Shown piece by piece: positions 1 to 5,868 of a stretch of DNA of 5,873 nucleotides (the first letter of the stretch is position 1; each line of letters starts with the position of its first letter). The DNA is from Firmicutes bacterium UBA3936. GTDB lineage: Bacteria; Bacillota; Dethiobacteria; Dethiobacterales; Dethiobacteraceae. The translations under genes were made by a program, and so were the position numbers. Under the pieces are notes generated by a model. It made no database searches, had not been told where the DNA came from, and worked only from the letters and a program-made list of their open reading frames with translations. Location: positions 1 through 5,873 of the forward strand of contig DGEC01000111.1 of assembly GCA_002385745.1 (NCBI GenBank), written 5' to 3'.

Positions 1-4
1 TGAC

Positions 5-37
5 TTTGTCTACAGTCTGAGACCGGCATTGCCGGTC
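5..37 (-). repeat. hairpin plus 17-nt tag, copy 1
   Basis: On the minus strand, 16 nt after the selenoprotein stop codon, a perfect 7-bp stem (GACCGGC / GCCGGTC, loop AAT, 21-37) is followed directly by TCAGACTGTAGACAAA. Counting the last stem base, the shared string is CTCAGACTGTAGACAAA (5-21). The same arrangement recurs in the opposite orientation at 5829-5868. There is no U-tract after the stem, so a classical intrinsic terminator is not shown. A 3'-end processing or stability element, or a dispersed repeat, fits as well. Confidence 0.7.
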
Positions 38-53
38 CGAGTAAACAGTTAAA

Positions 54-1853
54 TCAGTCATAATCGGCTTCATTATATTCATCTGGGAGTCCGCATGAAC
101 CGTCGGCACATTCTATTTCGTCGGGGAGCCCGCACGAGCCGTCGGCACATTCTATGCCGCCGCTACTCTTGGCCGGCCGCCATTTATCGACGGATTCACT
201 GCGGGCATAACCGTAATCGGATATTTTCCACAGCGGGTTGGTATCTCCGCCGACAACAACAATGTTAATCCTGTTGGGGTCAAAGTAAGGAGTAATCAGC
301 TCGTCGCGATCCTTCTTCAGGAAAGTAGCAAAGGGCTCTATCCCTTGAATGGCCTGCGGTTTGACCAGCCAGTCCACATGGTCGAAATCCCAGTAGCGGC
401 CGGCGGGCATTTTGGCATTTTCGGACAGCCAGCGGCTGAAATCCTGTTTGGTGGCAAAGCCGTCGTTTTCTTTCAGCATCCTGGCAATCCCCGGGTCCAT
501 AACAACTGTAACGCTGCCCATGGTGGGAGGCATGGTACTTAATTCCAAGCACATTTCCTCTCCTATGGAGCGCTTTGATGCCGTACCGGCGCTGTTGATA
601 AAAACCCAGCCCCGGAAGATGCTGACAACACTTTCGTCTTTACGGAAGCCCTGTTGTACGTGGAAAGGCTCCCAGACACTGGCTTCTTCGTTTTCCGCAC
701 AGCAGTTGTTATTGTAATTAAGGCTGCTGCCCAGGGACGACCACATGTTTTTGCCGGGTCTGATATCAACCCAGCAGGTAGACATTAATGTCCAGGCCCG
801 GCCGATGGTAGCATTGGCCATATTGCCGGGAGAAAGGGCGCCAATACCGGAATTCATGCCGATTTCTTTGCGGATGGGGCCGTTTACCAGCAGCATTGCC
901 GACCAGTTGGAGGTGGAAGATTGGATGGCTTCCAGCTGGGAGGCGGCTGTTGCCAAAATAACGGGGAAGTACTCCGGCTTGGCACCGGCCATGACGGCAA
1001 TGGTTGCCACGTTGGCAACGGTGTATTGCACCGTTCCCCGGATATCGAAGCGCATCATTTCACCGACGATTTCATCGGGCGAAGCGGATGTGGCAGCAAG
1101 CATTTCCTGCACACGCTCTTCGGCGGGCAGGACAATCGGCAGGCCGTCCGTCCAGCCCATTTCATAAAAGAACTGCTGCAGGTTTTCCTCCGTGTCCGGC
1201 TTTAAGAATTGGCCTTCAAGGTCCTGTTCGACAATTGCACCCTTAAACTTCAATTTAGCAGGATCAACGGGTTTGGTCAGGTTGTCAATAATGTCCTCAA
1301 TTAGAGGCCGCCCGGTATCCGGGTTGTTGCCGACAACATAGCCGTCAAGGGCTTCATCCGTCATGCCGATAACAGGATGCGGTGTAAATAAGAAGGGTAC
1401 GAAGCCGGCTTTACGGTCTTCACTGACCACGGAAATAAAGGCCTCTGTTGTCATGGGAACAGTGGGGATACCGTAATCTTTTTCCAGTGTAATACAGCAC
1501 TCAGCGACCGCTGGTACGCAGCCTATTCACCCGGCTACGCCGACAACGGCGGCATGTCCTTTGGCCTTTATTTCTTCCCAGAGTTCATTGGAATCATCCG
1601 CTATGGCACTGCCGCTTTTGCGCTTGCGCACTGTTCTAACAGAGGGCATATTTTTTTTGAACCAGCGCTCCAGGGCTTGCATAAATTTATAGCTGCCGCC
1701 ATAGCCGATGTCTACCAGATAAATAGTTTTGCCGTCCAGGGTGTCCAGGCGCTTGGCTAAAGACTCCCTGGCCAGTTCCGCTGCAGCAAAAATTCCTTTG
1801 TTTTCTTGCAGTGATGCGGGTGTTGGGTTAATTACCTTAATAAGTTTTGACAC
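54..1853 (-). CDS. UGSC-family fusion selenoprotein (Sec at residue 109)
   Basis: One 599-residue gene is read from a GTG start through an in-frame UGA at 1529-1527 to the UGA stop at 56-54. The segments before and after the internal UGA are in the same frame, with 24 open codons between the UGA and the first downstream ATG (1454). That ATG has no Shine-Dalgarno sequence. Residues 1-190 or so resemble the UGSC (seleno)protein domain: LDTLDGKTIYLVDIG near 37-50, RKRKSGSA near 76-83, then GVAG-U-IGC at 105-112. The UxxC here is a presumed redox motif, and C119-C120 follow. Residues about 220-560 form a second domain that I recall from UGSC-associated proteins: WTDGLP 234-239, NGPIR 324-328, GALSPGNMANATIGRA 338-353, CCAENEE 384-390, WEPFHV 394-399. 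The tail repeats IECADGSCGLPDE twice (567-592). No signal peptide or membrane segment is visible, so it is likely cytoplasmic. The start is fixed by AGGAGG 7 nt upstream. It is probably co-transcribed with the UroD-like gene. The exact reaction is unknown, but a thiol/selenol oxidoreductase or reductase role is inferred. The alternative is two split ORFs or a nonsense pseudogene, which the SECIS hairpin and intact motifs argue against. Confidence 0.9.
78..155 (-). repeat. tandem 39-bp duplication encoding a Cys tail
   Basis: Two adjacent 39-bp units (155-117 and 116-78) each encode IECADGSCGLPDE. They differ at five positions, and every difference is a synonymous third base (GGC/GGT, TCG/TCA, GGG/GGA, CCC/CCA, GAC/GAT). 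The peptide therefore appears conserved while the DNA has drifted. Each unit supplies a CxxxxC pair (C569/C574 and C582/C587), a plausible metal-binding or redox-shuttle tail. The tail's function is inferred. Confidence 0.9.
1493..1520 (-). promoter_or_regulatory. bacterial SECIS hairpin
   Basis: This is the predicted signal for selenocysteine insertion by SelB. Counting mRNA bases after the UGA, the stem is CAGC (14-17) with GCUG (22-25), closing a GGUC loop (18-21). It extends past a bulged A26 through GUAC (10-13) with GUGC (27-30), and past a bulged U31 by three more pairs (7-9 with 32-34). That gives 11 pairs, one or two of them G-U. The loop begins 17 nt after the UGA. In the E. coli fdhF SECIS, GGUC begins about 18 nt after the UGA in the apical loop. 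The stem falls inside the coding sequence, as expected for bacterial SECIS elements. Confidence 0.85.
1527..1529 (-). other. UGA selenocysteine codon (U109)
   Basis: The in-frame TGA replaces the selenocysteine of the UGSC motif. The surrounding peptide is V-V-G-V-A-G-U-I-G-C, which matches the G-x-G-x-U-x-x-C layout I know for the family. Here the residues after U are I-G rather than G-S. Reading it as a stop would truncate the protein at 108 residues, just before its presumed catalytic site. Confidence 0.87.
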
Positions 1854-1860
1854 TGTTTTC

Positions 1861-1866
1861 CCTCCT
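1861..1866 (-). promoter_or_regulatory. Shine-Dalgarno fixing the GTG start
   Basis: AGGAGG on the minus strand, 7 nt before the GTG at 1853-1851. It is a near-perfect anti-16S match and selects the non-ATG start of the selenoprotein. Confidence 0.85.
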
Positions 1867-1877
1867 GTTATTATTTA

Positions 1878-1912
1878 CTGTATAAATTCTCCGACATCTA
1901 AGAAATTCCTGC
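1878..1912 (-). other. intergenic GCAGGAATTT...TTTATACAG string
   Basis: The 142-nt gap between the UroD-like gene and the selenoprotein contains GCAGGAATTT, then ATGTCGGAGAATTTATACAG, on the minus strand. From memory it resembles a string recurring in intergenic regions of anaerobic Firmicutes, but I cannot verify this here. The gap holds no terminator-like hairpin with a T-tract and no credible small ORF, which is compatible with read-through from the upstream gene. Confidence 0.3.
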
Positions 1913-1995
1913 GTTTTTTATTCTTCTCCAAAATAAGCTGCAGATACATCAAATACCGGAGCAATGCTGACAACGGCTTGCCGGATTAGTGTATT

Positions 1996-3069
1996 TTAAA
2001 TTTCGCTGTACTTAATCCTGGACCGCTTGTAGAGTTCTTCCCGGAATGCGGGGGTTAAGAGCTCCATCCCGTAATAGCTGAACAGGGACGGCTTCCCCGG
2101 CCGGCAGAATTTTTCAACGTAAGCTGCCGCCGCTGCCCGCTGTTCTTCTTCACTGGCATCGGGAGGGAATTTATCCGGAATAACGCCGATAATAATCTGA
2201 TCACCGTAAAGCTCATATATTTTTTGCGTATCATTCATTGCCTGGGGAGTCCAGGTATCCCAGCCGGCTGCGATAATTGAAGGAACCTGTTTTTCCAGCA
2301 TGCCGCAGGAATGGAGTTCAGCGATTAATCCTTTGGAATGCAGGTAATCGGTTACTTTTTTCATGGCAGGGACAATCATTTCCATGGCGGTGTCGGGTGA
2401 GAAGAAGGTGTCCTTCTGGGCACCCCAGTCATCATGGATGCAGAACCCGTCAATTCCCGGAAAATACTCTAGATATTTATCAATTATTTTGATATATAAA
2501 TCGGAGAGTCTGTCAAATAGTTCCTTAACCGCATCTTTCTGATCTTCATCAATCAATGCTACAACGGCGTTATCAAAATCCATAAAGGATATCAGTCTTT
2601 CAAACCAGCCGTTAAGGAACCAGGCCATATTAAACTGATCTGAGGAGGATAAGTTGATATTTTTAGCACTGCTTTCCCAGTCCCAGCTGTCAATGTCGGG
2701 CCAGACCAGCTTTTCTTTCCATTCGTTGGCATCTTTCAGCAAGGGATTGCCCGGTTTAACCATTGAGCCGCCGGCAACGGGGACATAGACCCATTCTATG
2801 CCAAACATATCTTTGCCGCCGCCTTGTTCCGGCGGCATGGGCGTGTCTTCAAAAACAAAGGCGCGGGCGATATTGTCCGGGTTGGCTTTCGGGCAGACCA
2901 TGCGCGACTCAATATCCGTGATTTGCCAGATTGGTTTTCTTTTCATGGTGGCAATATAGGCTTCCTTCCTGCTGACCGGAAAATCATAGAGAGGTGTGGG
3001 GGGACCCATAAAATTAGGAACCTCTCCGACAACTTTCAACTCTTTTTCATCAAACTTGGGGTATGCCAT
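1996..3069 (-). CDS. UroD/MtaA-family methyltransferase-like protein
   Basis: A 357-residue protein of the uroporphyrinogen decarboxylase (URO-D) fold. It looks like the branch that includes corrinoid:CoM methyltransferases (MtaA/MtbA, CmuA) rather than true HemE. Visible motifs are GFCIHDDWGAQKDTFFSP (208-225, the family DDxGxQ...SP segment), AELHSCGM (250-257) and EKFCRPGK (319-326). In MtaA-type enzymes a zinc that activates the thiol acceptor is held by His-x-Cys plus a late Cys. H253, C255 and C322 are the obvious candidates here. The length is normal for the family (roughly 340-370). No signal peptide is seen, so it is likely cytoplasmic. The ATG start is supported by AAGGAG 10 nt upstream. 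It precedes the selenoprotein on the same strand with a 142-nt gap and no visible terminator, so the two probably form an operon. No corrinoid protein gene is in the window, so the methyl donor and acceptor are unknown. Family assignment is strong; the specific reaction is not. Confidence 0.88.
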   Translation of the reverse strand: MAYPKFDEKELKVVGEVPNFMGPPTPLYDFPVSRKEAYIATMKRKPIWQITDIESRMVCPKANPDNIARAFVFEDTPMPPEQGGGKDMFGIEWVYVPVAGGSMVKPGNPLLKDANEWKEKLVWPDIDSWDWESSAKNINLSSSDQFNMAWFLNGWFERLISFMDFDNAVVALIDEDQKDAVKELFDRLSDLYIKIIDKYLEYFPGIDGFCIHDDWGAQKDTFFSPDTAMEMIVPAMKKVTDYLHSKGLIAELHSCGMLEKQVPSIIAAGWDTWTPQAMNDTQKIYELYGDQIIIGVIPDKFPPDASEEEQRAAAAAYVEKFCRPGKPSLFSYYGMELLTPAFREELYKRSRIKYSEI

Positions 3070-3079
3070 TTTTTCACTT

Positions 3080-3085
3080 CTCCTT
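3080..3085 (-). promoter_or_regulatory. Shine-Dalgarno of the UroD-like gene
   Basis: AAGGAG on the minus strand, 10 nt before the ATG at 3069-3067. It supports this start and leaves the upstream 381 nt non-coding. Confidence 0.75.
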
Positions 3086-3125
3086 TTTCATTTTCTTTAT
3101 TGTTATTAACGTTTACGACTTCCGG

Positions 3126-3152
3126 ATTATATTCTCCTGCTGCGGGCAGCAA
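3126..3152 (-). promoter_or_regulatory. candidate promoter with dyad, UroD-like operon
   Basis: A perfect TATAAT (3131-3126) is preceded by TTGCTG (3152-3147) with a short 15-nt spacer, pointing at the UroD-like gene. This would give a leader of about 50 nt. The spacer and -35 are overlapped by a perfect dyad, TGCTGC-GG-GCAGCA on the plus strand (3138-3151), a possible operator. The short spacer makes the promoter call tentative. No activator or repressor gene lies in the window. Confidence 0.35.
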
Positions 3153-3223
3153 CCGGTAAAAATTTTGTTGCTTTTCATTCCCCTGATAAAATCATGGCAT
3201 TTCTACAGCGTTGGTTTTGCAGA

Positions 3224-3252
3224 TTGCTTTGATTGCCAGCCAATGGTATAAT
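3224..3252 (+). promoter_or_regulatory. candidate sigma-A promoter, plus strand
   Basis: TTGCTT (3224-3229), a 17-nt spacer and a perfect TATAAT (3247-3252). Transcription would start near 3259 and run into the inverted-repeat region and then antisense to the ATP-cone gene. No plus-strand gene follows with a ribosome binding site. The hit is therefore either fortuitous in AT-rich DNA or drives a non-coding RNA. Confidence 0.35.
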
Positions 3253-3301
3253 ACTTTATCCAAAAATTTCCGTTTGTCTAAGCAAAAAAGCAATTGTTGG
3301 A

Positions 3302-3392
3302 AGCGTTTCCGGCCGGACACACGGCAATAAAGCGGAGAACTGTTGCCGTGCACAAACAAACACGTATAAAAGTGCACGGATTTACGGCCGTA
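3302..3392. other. cluster of inverted repeats in the 381-nt non-coding region
   Basis: This lies in the long gap between the ATP-cone stop and the UroD-like start. It contains the palindrome TCCGGCCGGA (3308-3317); the stem CACGGCAA / TTGCCGTG (3320-3327 with 3343-3350, extendable by two pairs); the pair CCGTGCAC / GTGCACGG (3347-3354 with 3372-3379); and the palindrome TACGGCCGTA (3383-3392). The second and third share bases 3347-3350, so they are mutually exclusive, as in an attenuator or switch. The symmetry means either strand could fold. I recognise no known riboswitch class here. Nothing coding is convincing in 3070-3450. Confidence 0.45.
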
Positions 3393-3394
3393 GG

Positions 3395-3430
3395 AAAAAT
3401 AAGAAAATCCAGGGAACATCTCCCCGGATT
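3395..3430 (-). terminator. intrinsic terminator after the ATP-cone gene
   Basis: On the minus strand, 20 nt beyond the stop at 3451, a 10-bp stem (AATCCGGGGA / TCCCTGGATT, one G-U pair, loop GATGT, 3406-3430) is followed by TTCTTATTTTT (3405-3395). This is a standard Rho-independent layout. It separates the ATP-cone gene from the UroD-like gene, which argues that the latter has its own promoter. Confidence 0.8.
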
Positions 3431-3450
3431 AGCCTATAGCTGAACCGGAC

Positions 3451-3720
3451 TTAAATATGACGCTCAGGTTCGCTATAATGCTTGGCAATAAGTGCAAAGC
3501 CCATTTCCTGAAGTGTTTCTATGACCACAGCTTTAATTTCGGTCGCGTGAACATAATCAGAAGCTTTGTTTTTAAGCTTATTTGTTACAACATTACCGAT
3601 ATTCCTAAGGTCCGATGCTGTCAGCGGTGTTTTTGCCTCGTCAGAAGTTCTTTCCACCGTTAACAACACCTTATTAATATCAAAGGGCTGAATGCTTCCA
3701 TTTCTCTTTATAACTTGCAT
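3451..3720 (-). CDS. stand-alone ATP-cone domain protein
   Basis: An 89-residue protein made almost entirely of one ATP-cone domain, the nucleotide-sensing module found in NrdR and at the N-terminus of class I and III ribonucleotide reductases. Visible features are MQVIKRNGSIQPFDINKV (1-18), with the K-R-x-G turn typical of the nucleotide site, then RTSDEA (24-29), LTASDL (33-38), and a C-terminal helix ending in MGFALIAKHY (73-82). There is no zinc ribbon as in NrdR and no reductase domain. It is probably an ATP/dATP-responsive regulatory protein, with an unknown partner. An in-frame ATG exists at 3792. I chose 3720 because homology begins there, an AAGGG lies 7 nt upstream, and the best promoter (3772-3800) would start transcription downstream of 3792. 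It is transcribed alone and ends at a clear terminator. Confidence 0.85.
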   Translation of the reverse strand: MQVIKRNGSIQPFDINKVLLTVERTSDEAKTPLTASDLRNIGNVVTNKLKNKASDYVHATEIKAVVIETLQEMGFALIAKHYSEPERHI

Positions 3721-3771
3721 GGAATAACCCTTCTTTCCGTTGAGTTGATAATTAAAAATATTATTAATTTT

Positions 3772-3800
3772 AGTATAAATCGTATCATGCAATAAAGCAA
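3772..3800 (-). promoter_or_regulatory. sigma-A promoter of the ATP-cone gene
   Basis: TTGCTT (3800-3795), a 17-nt spacer and TATACT (3777-3772) on the minus strand. This predicts a start near 3765 and a leader of about 45 nt before the ATG at 3720. It sits in the 153-nt spacer divergent to the DUF4153 gene. No equally good plus-strand promoter was found in that spacer. Confidence 0.7.
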
Positions 3801-3860
3801 GAAGATGAGTTTACCGCTTGCATGTTTCAATTTCATATGAGATGCTTAAATCACTAATGT

Positions 3861-3867
3861 GAGGTGA
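3861..3867 (+). promoter_or_regulatory. Shine-Dalgarno fixing the GTG start of the DUF4153 gene
   Basis: GAGGTGA, an excellent anti-16S match, lies 6 nt before GTG at 3874. It supports a GTG start rather than a later ATG. Confidence 0.85.
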
Positions 3868-3873
3868 TAATTC

Positions 3874-5661
3874 GTGGAAAAGAAGCGCAAAAAACTTCTA
3901 TTGTGGGCAAAAACTCTGATATCCAAGCTTCATTCCGGGCTAAACCGTTTTCCTGAAACCCTGCTGATGTGCGCTGTCACTGTAGTGGTACTGATTGTCT
4001 ACAATCATTGCAACTACGGTTATACAGACGGGGATACCCTGCAGCATTTATTGCGGCTGGCTGCAGTGCTGGCGTTGGGAATTCCCCTTTCCCTCTGTAT
4101 CAGGGTGTTTTATGAAAGAGTGCCTGATATCCGAAAGCTTGCCAGGGTACTTATTTATCTTGCAGCAGCTGCAGCCCTGGTAATCTACTATTTTTATCTG
4201 TTGCCGGACTTCGGTATGGTTGCCGTAACGCGTTATATAGCGGTATTTTTCGCCCTTTTACTGGCTTTTACCTTCATTCCTTACCTTAATCGCAAACAAA
4301 ATTATGAGCTCTATGTAATCAGGCTGGCTGTCAGCTTCTTTGTCACTTACCTGTTTTCAGTCATCCTTTTTGCGGGGCTGTCTGCCATGCTGGCGACAAT
4401 TGGCTACCTATTTGAAATCAATATTTTAGGGGCTTTTTATTTTGATATCTGGGCAATAGTTGCCGGAATTTTTGCCCCGGCCTTTTTCCTGGCGGATATA
4501 CCGGATGGCGACCGGGAGTTGGAACATGAAAGCTATCCGCCAACAGTTAAATCACTATTAAGCTATATTATGCTGCCGCTGATTGCCGCCTATTGTGTAA
4601 TCCTGTACATTTACTTTTTAAAAATACTGGTGACACGGCAGTGGCCGGATGTGATGGTCTCTCATCTTGTTCTTTGGTATGCTTTGCTTTGCACACTTGT
4701 AATCTTTTGCATATATCCTCTGCGCCGTTTAAACAAATGGACAAAAACATTCAGCGCTTCTTTCCCCCTGCTGCTTTTGCCGCTTTTGCTGTTAATGTTT
4801 GCGGCCATGTGGGTAAGGATCAGGGCTTACGGTATTACGGAAAACAGGTATTTTGTACTGGCAGCGGGTATCTGGGCTGCAGCTTCCATGCTTTATTTAA
4901 TCATTGCCAAAAAGCCTAAAAATCTTTATCTGCCTGTTGCGCTGGCCCTGGTGGCGCTGCTGTCTGTTTTCGGACCCTGGAGCAGCTACTCCGTTGCCAT
5001 GGACAGCCAGAATCGCCGCTTTGAAAAAATAGCGGCAGAGAATAATTTCCTTTTGAACGGGAAAATAATCAAGCCCGCAACTGAGTTGCAGGCGGAAAAA
5101 CGCAGGGAATTAAGCTCGATTGTAACATATTTTAACCGGCATTATGGATTACAGCACCTGAGGGCGCTGCCTGAGGGTGTTGAGACCATACCTCAGGTCG
5201 AAGATCTGCTTGGCTTTCCCCTGGATCCTTACGCCTATCCTCCCGATGAAAACGATGTTTATTTCCGCTGTTTTCTTAAACAGGAAGACACCGTCTGGGA
5301 AATTGCAGATTTTGCTTATTTCATGCATATCACCTCCGGCAGCCACCAGTCGGGTGTTTCAGATAGTATTGCGGTTTCCTATTTTCCGCAGGATCACCGG
5401 CTGGAAGTTAATCTCGCGGGCAAGACGGTCTACAGCAAAAATATTGCAGAAATTGTGCAGTCCCTGTGGCGGGACAATGTGGATAAGGCAGAAACGCTGC
5501 CAAGGGAGAAAATGAGCTATTTTGAGCGCCTGGAGGATCTGGAAGTACTGATTGTATTTCAGCAGTTTTCCGGCTCGGCAAACGGGTTGAAAGACGAAAT
5601 TACTCTGCATTTTGCTGATTTTTACCTTTTTATTAACTCGCGAGCGGGAAATAAAAATTGA
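3874..5661 (+). CDS. DUF4153-family integral membrane protein
   Basis: A 595-residue membrane protein recognised as DUF4153 from its overall layout and from segments such as YPPTVKSLLSYIMLPLIAAY (221-240), YFLKILVTRQWP (247-258) and FGPWSSYSV (366-374). A basic N-terminus (KKRKK) is followed by about 11 hydrophobic segments near 28-44, 58-77, 91-110, 116-136, 149-172, 186-207, 228-250, 262-281, 297-314, 326-345 and 352-368. A soluble C-terminal domain (about 375-595) follows. With a cytoplasmic N-terminus and an odd helix count, that domain would be outside the membrane; this is inference. The biochemical role of the family is not known to me. The length is normal. The gene is monocistronic within the window and divergent from the ATP-cone gene, with no sign of a functional link to the selenoprotein operon. 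Confidence 0.87.
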   Translation: MEKKRKKLLLWAKTLISKLHSGLNRFPETLLMCAVTVVVLIVYNHCNYGYTDGDTLQHLLRLAAVLALGIPLSLCIRVFYERVPDIRKLARVLIYLAAAAALVIYYFYLLPDFGMVAVTRYIAVFFALLLAFTFIPYLNRKQNYELYVIRLAVSFFVTYLFSVILFAGLSAMLATIGYLFEINILGAFYFDIWAIVAGIFAPAFFLADIPDGDRELEHESYPPTVKSLLSYIMLPLIAAYCVILYIYFLKILVTRQWPDVMVSHLVLWYALLCTLVIFCIYPLRRLNKWTKTFSASFPLLLLPLLLLMFAAMWVRIRAYGITENRYFVLAAGIWAAASMLYLIIAKKPKNLYLPVALALVALLSVFGPWSSYSVAMDSQNRRFEKIAAENNFLLNGKIIKPATELQAEKRRELSSIVTYFNRHYGLQHLRALPEGVETIPQVEDLLGFPLDPYAYPPDENDVYFRCFLKQEDTVWEIADFAYFMHITSGSHQSGVSDSIAVSYFPQDHRLEVNLAGKTVYSKNIAEIVQSLWRDNVDKAETLPREKMSYFERLEDLEVLIVFQQFSGSANGLKDEITLHFADFYLFINSRAGNKN

Positions 5662-5728
5662 GGTGGTTTTCAGGCTTTTGCTGAACCGGGAGCTGATTGC
5701 ACAAAAACTTATACCTGCCTATGGCGTG

Positions 5729-5774
5729 AAAACCGGCCGCTTTTTGTTCAGGCCAATTCTATAAACCGGTTTTT
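5729..5774 (+). terminator. weak candidate terminator after the DUF4153 gene
   Basis: An 8-bp perfect inverted repeat, AAAACCGG (5729-5736) with CCGGTTTT (5766-5773), whose 3' arm runs into a short T-tract. The 29-nt loop is long, and the 3' arm is itself part of the palindrome AAACCGGTTT, so alternative folds compete. It lies about 70 nt beyond the stop. Confidence 0.3.
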
Positions 5775-5785
5775 GGCACAACAAG

Positions 5786-5800
5786 CGTGCCGGAGGCACG
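5786..5800. repeat. short perfect hairpin
   Basis: CGTGCC-GGA-GGCACG, a 6-bp perfect stem with a 3-nt loop in the non-coding tail. No T-tract follows on the plus strand. On the minus strand it is followed by CTTGTTGTG, so it could weakly end a transcript entering from the right. Its role is unknown. Confidence 0.4.
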
Positions 5801-5828
5801 GAAATTGAGACAGGAGAAGAGGAAACAG

Positions 5829-5868
5829 GCAAACGGTGTTTTTACCGTTTGCTCAGACTGTAGACAAA
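5829..5868 (+). repeat. hairpin plus 17-nt tag, copy 2
   Basis: A 9-bp perfect stem (GCAAACGGT / ACCGTTTGC, loop GTTTTT, 5829-5852) is followed directly by TCAGACTGTAGACAAA. The shared CTCAGACTGTAGACAAA (5852-5868) is identical to copy 1 at 5-21 but on the other strand. The stem sequences of the two copies are unrelated, so the tag and the presence of a hairpin are what is shared. It lies downstream of the DUF4153 gene on the same strand. Confidence 0.75.

Noticed and set aside
745..1167. Plus-strand ORFs opposite the selenoprotein gene
   Set aside because: They are frame shadows of a well-supported minus-strand gene, with no ribosome binding site or recognisable domain.
54..1454. A separate 466-residue gene starting at the ATG at 1454
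   Set aside because: There is no Shine-Dalgarno upstream of this ATG, and the reading frame continues upstream without a stop to the UGA and the UGSC domain. It is the C-terminal part of the selenoprotein.
3200..3230. Sigma-54 promoter (TGGCTGGCAATC... on the minus strand)
   Set aside because: No GG and GC pair has the required 10-nt separation.
3301..3350. Possible tRNA-Sec (begins GGAAG-like)
   Set aside because: Only the first few bases suggest it. There is no UCA anticodon arm, T-loop GGTTCGA or paired acceptor 3' end.
3192..3419. Minus-strand 75-codon ORF
   Set aside because: Its start lies within the terminator hairpin loop with no properly spaced ribosome binding site, the peptide has no recognisable features, and it overlaps the inverted-repeat cluster.
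3233..3439. Plus-strand 68-codon ORF downstream of the TATAAT
   Set aside because: Its ATG lies upstream of the predicted transcription start, it lacks a ribosome binding site, and its composition is not protein-like.
5663..5764. Plus-strand 33-codon ORF (GTG start) just after the DUF4153 gene
   Set aside because: The GAGG that could serve as a ribosome binding site overlaps the GTG. The peptide is unrecognised, and a 33-codon open stretch is expected by chance.
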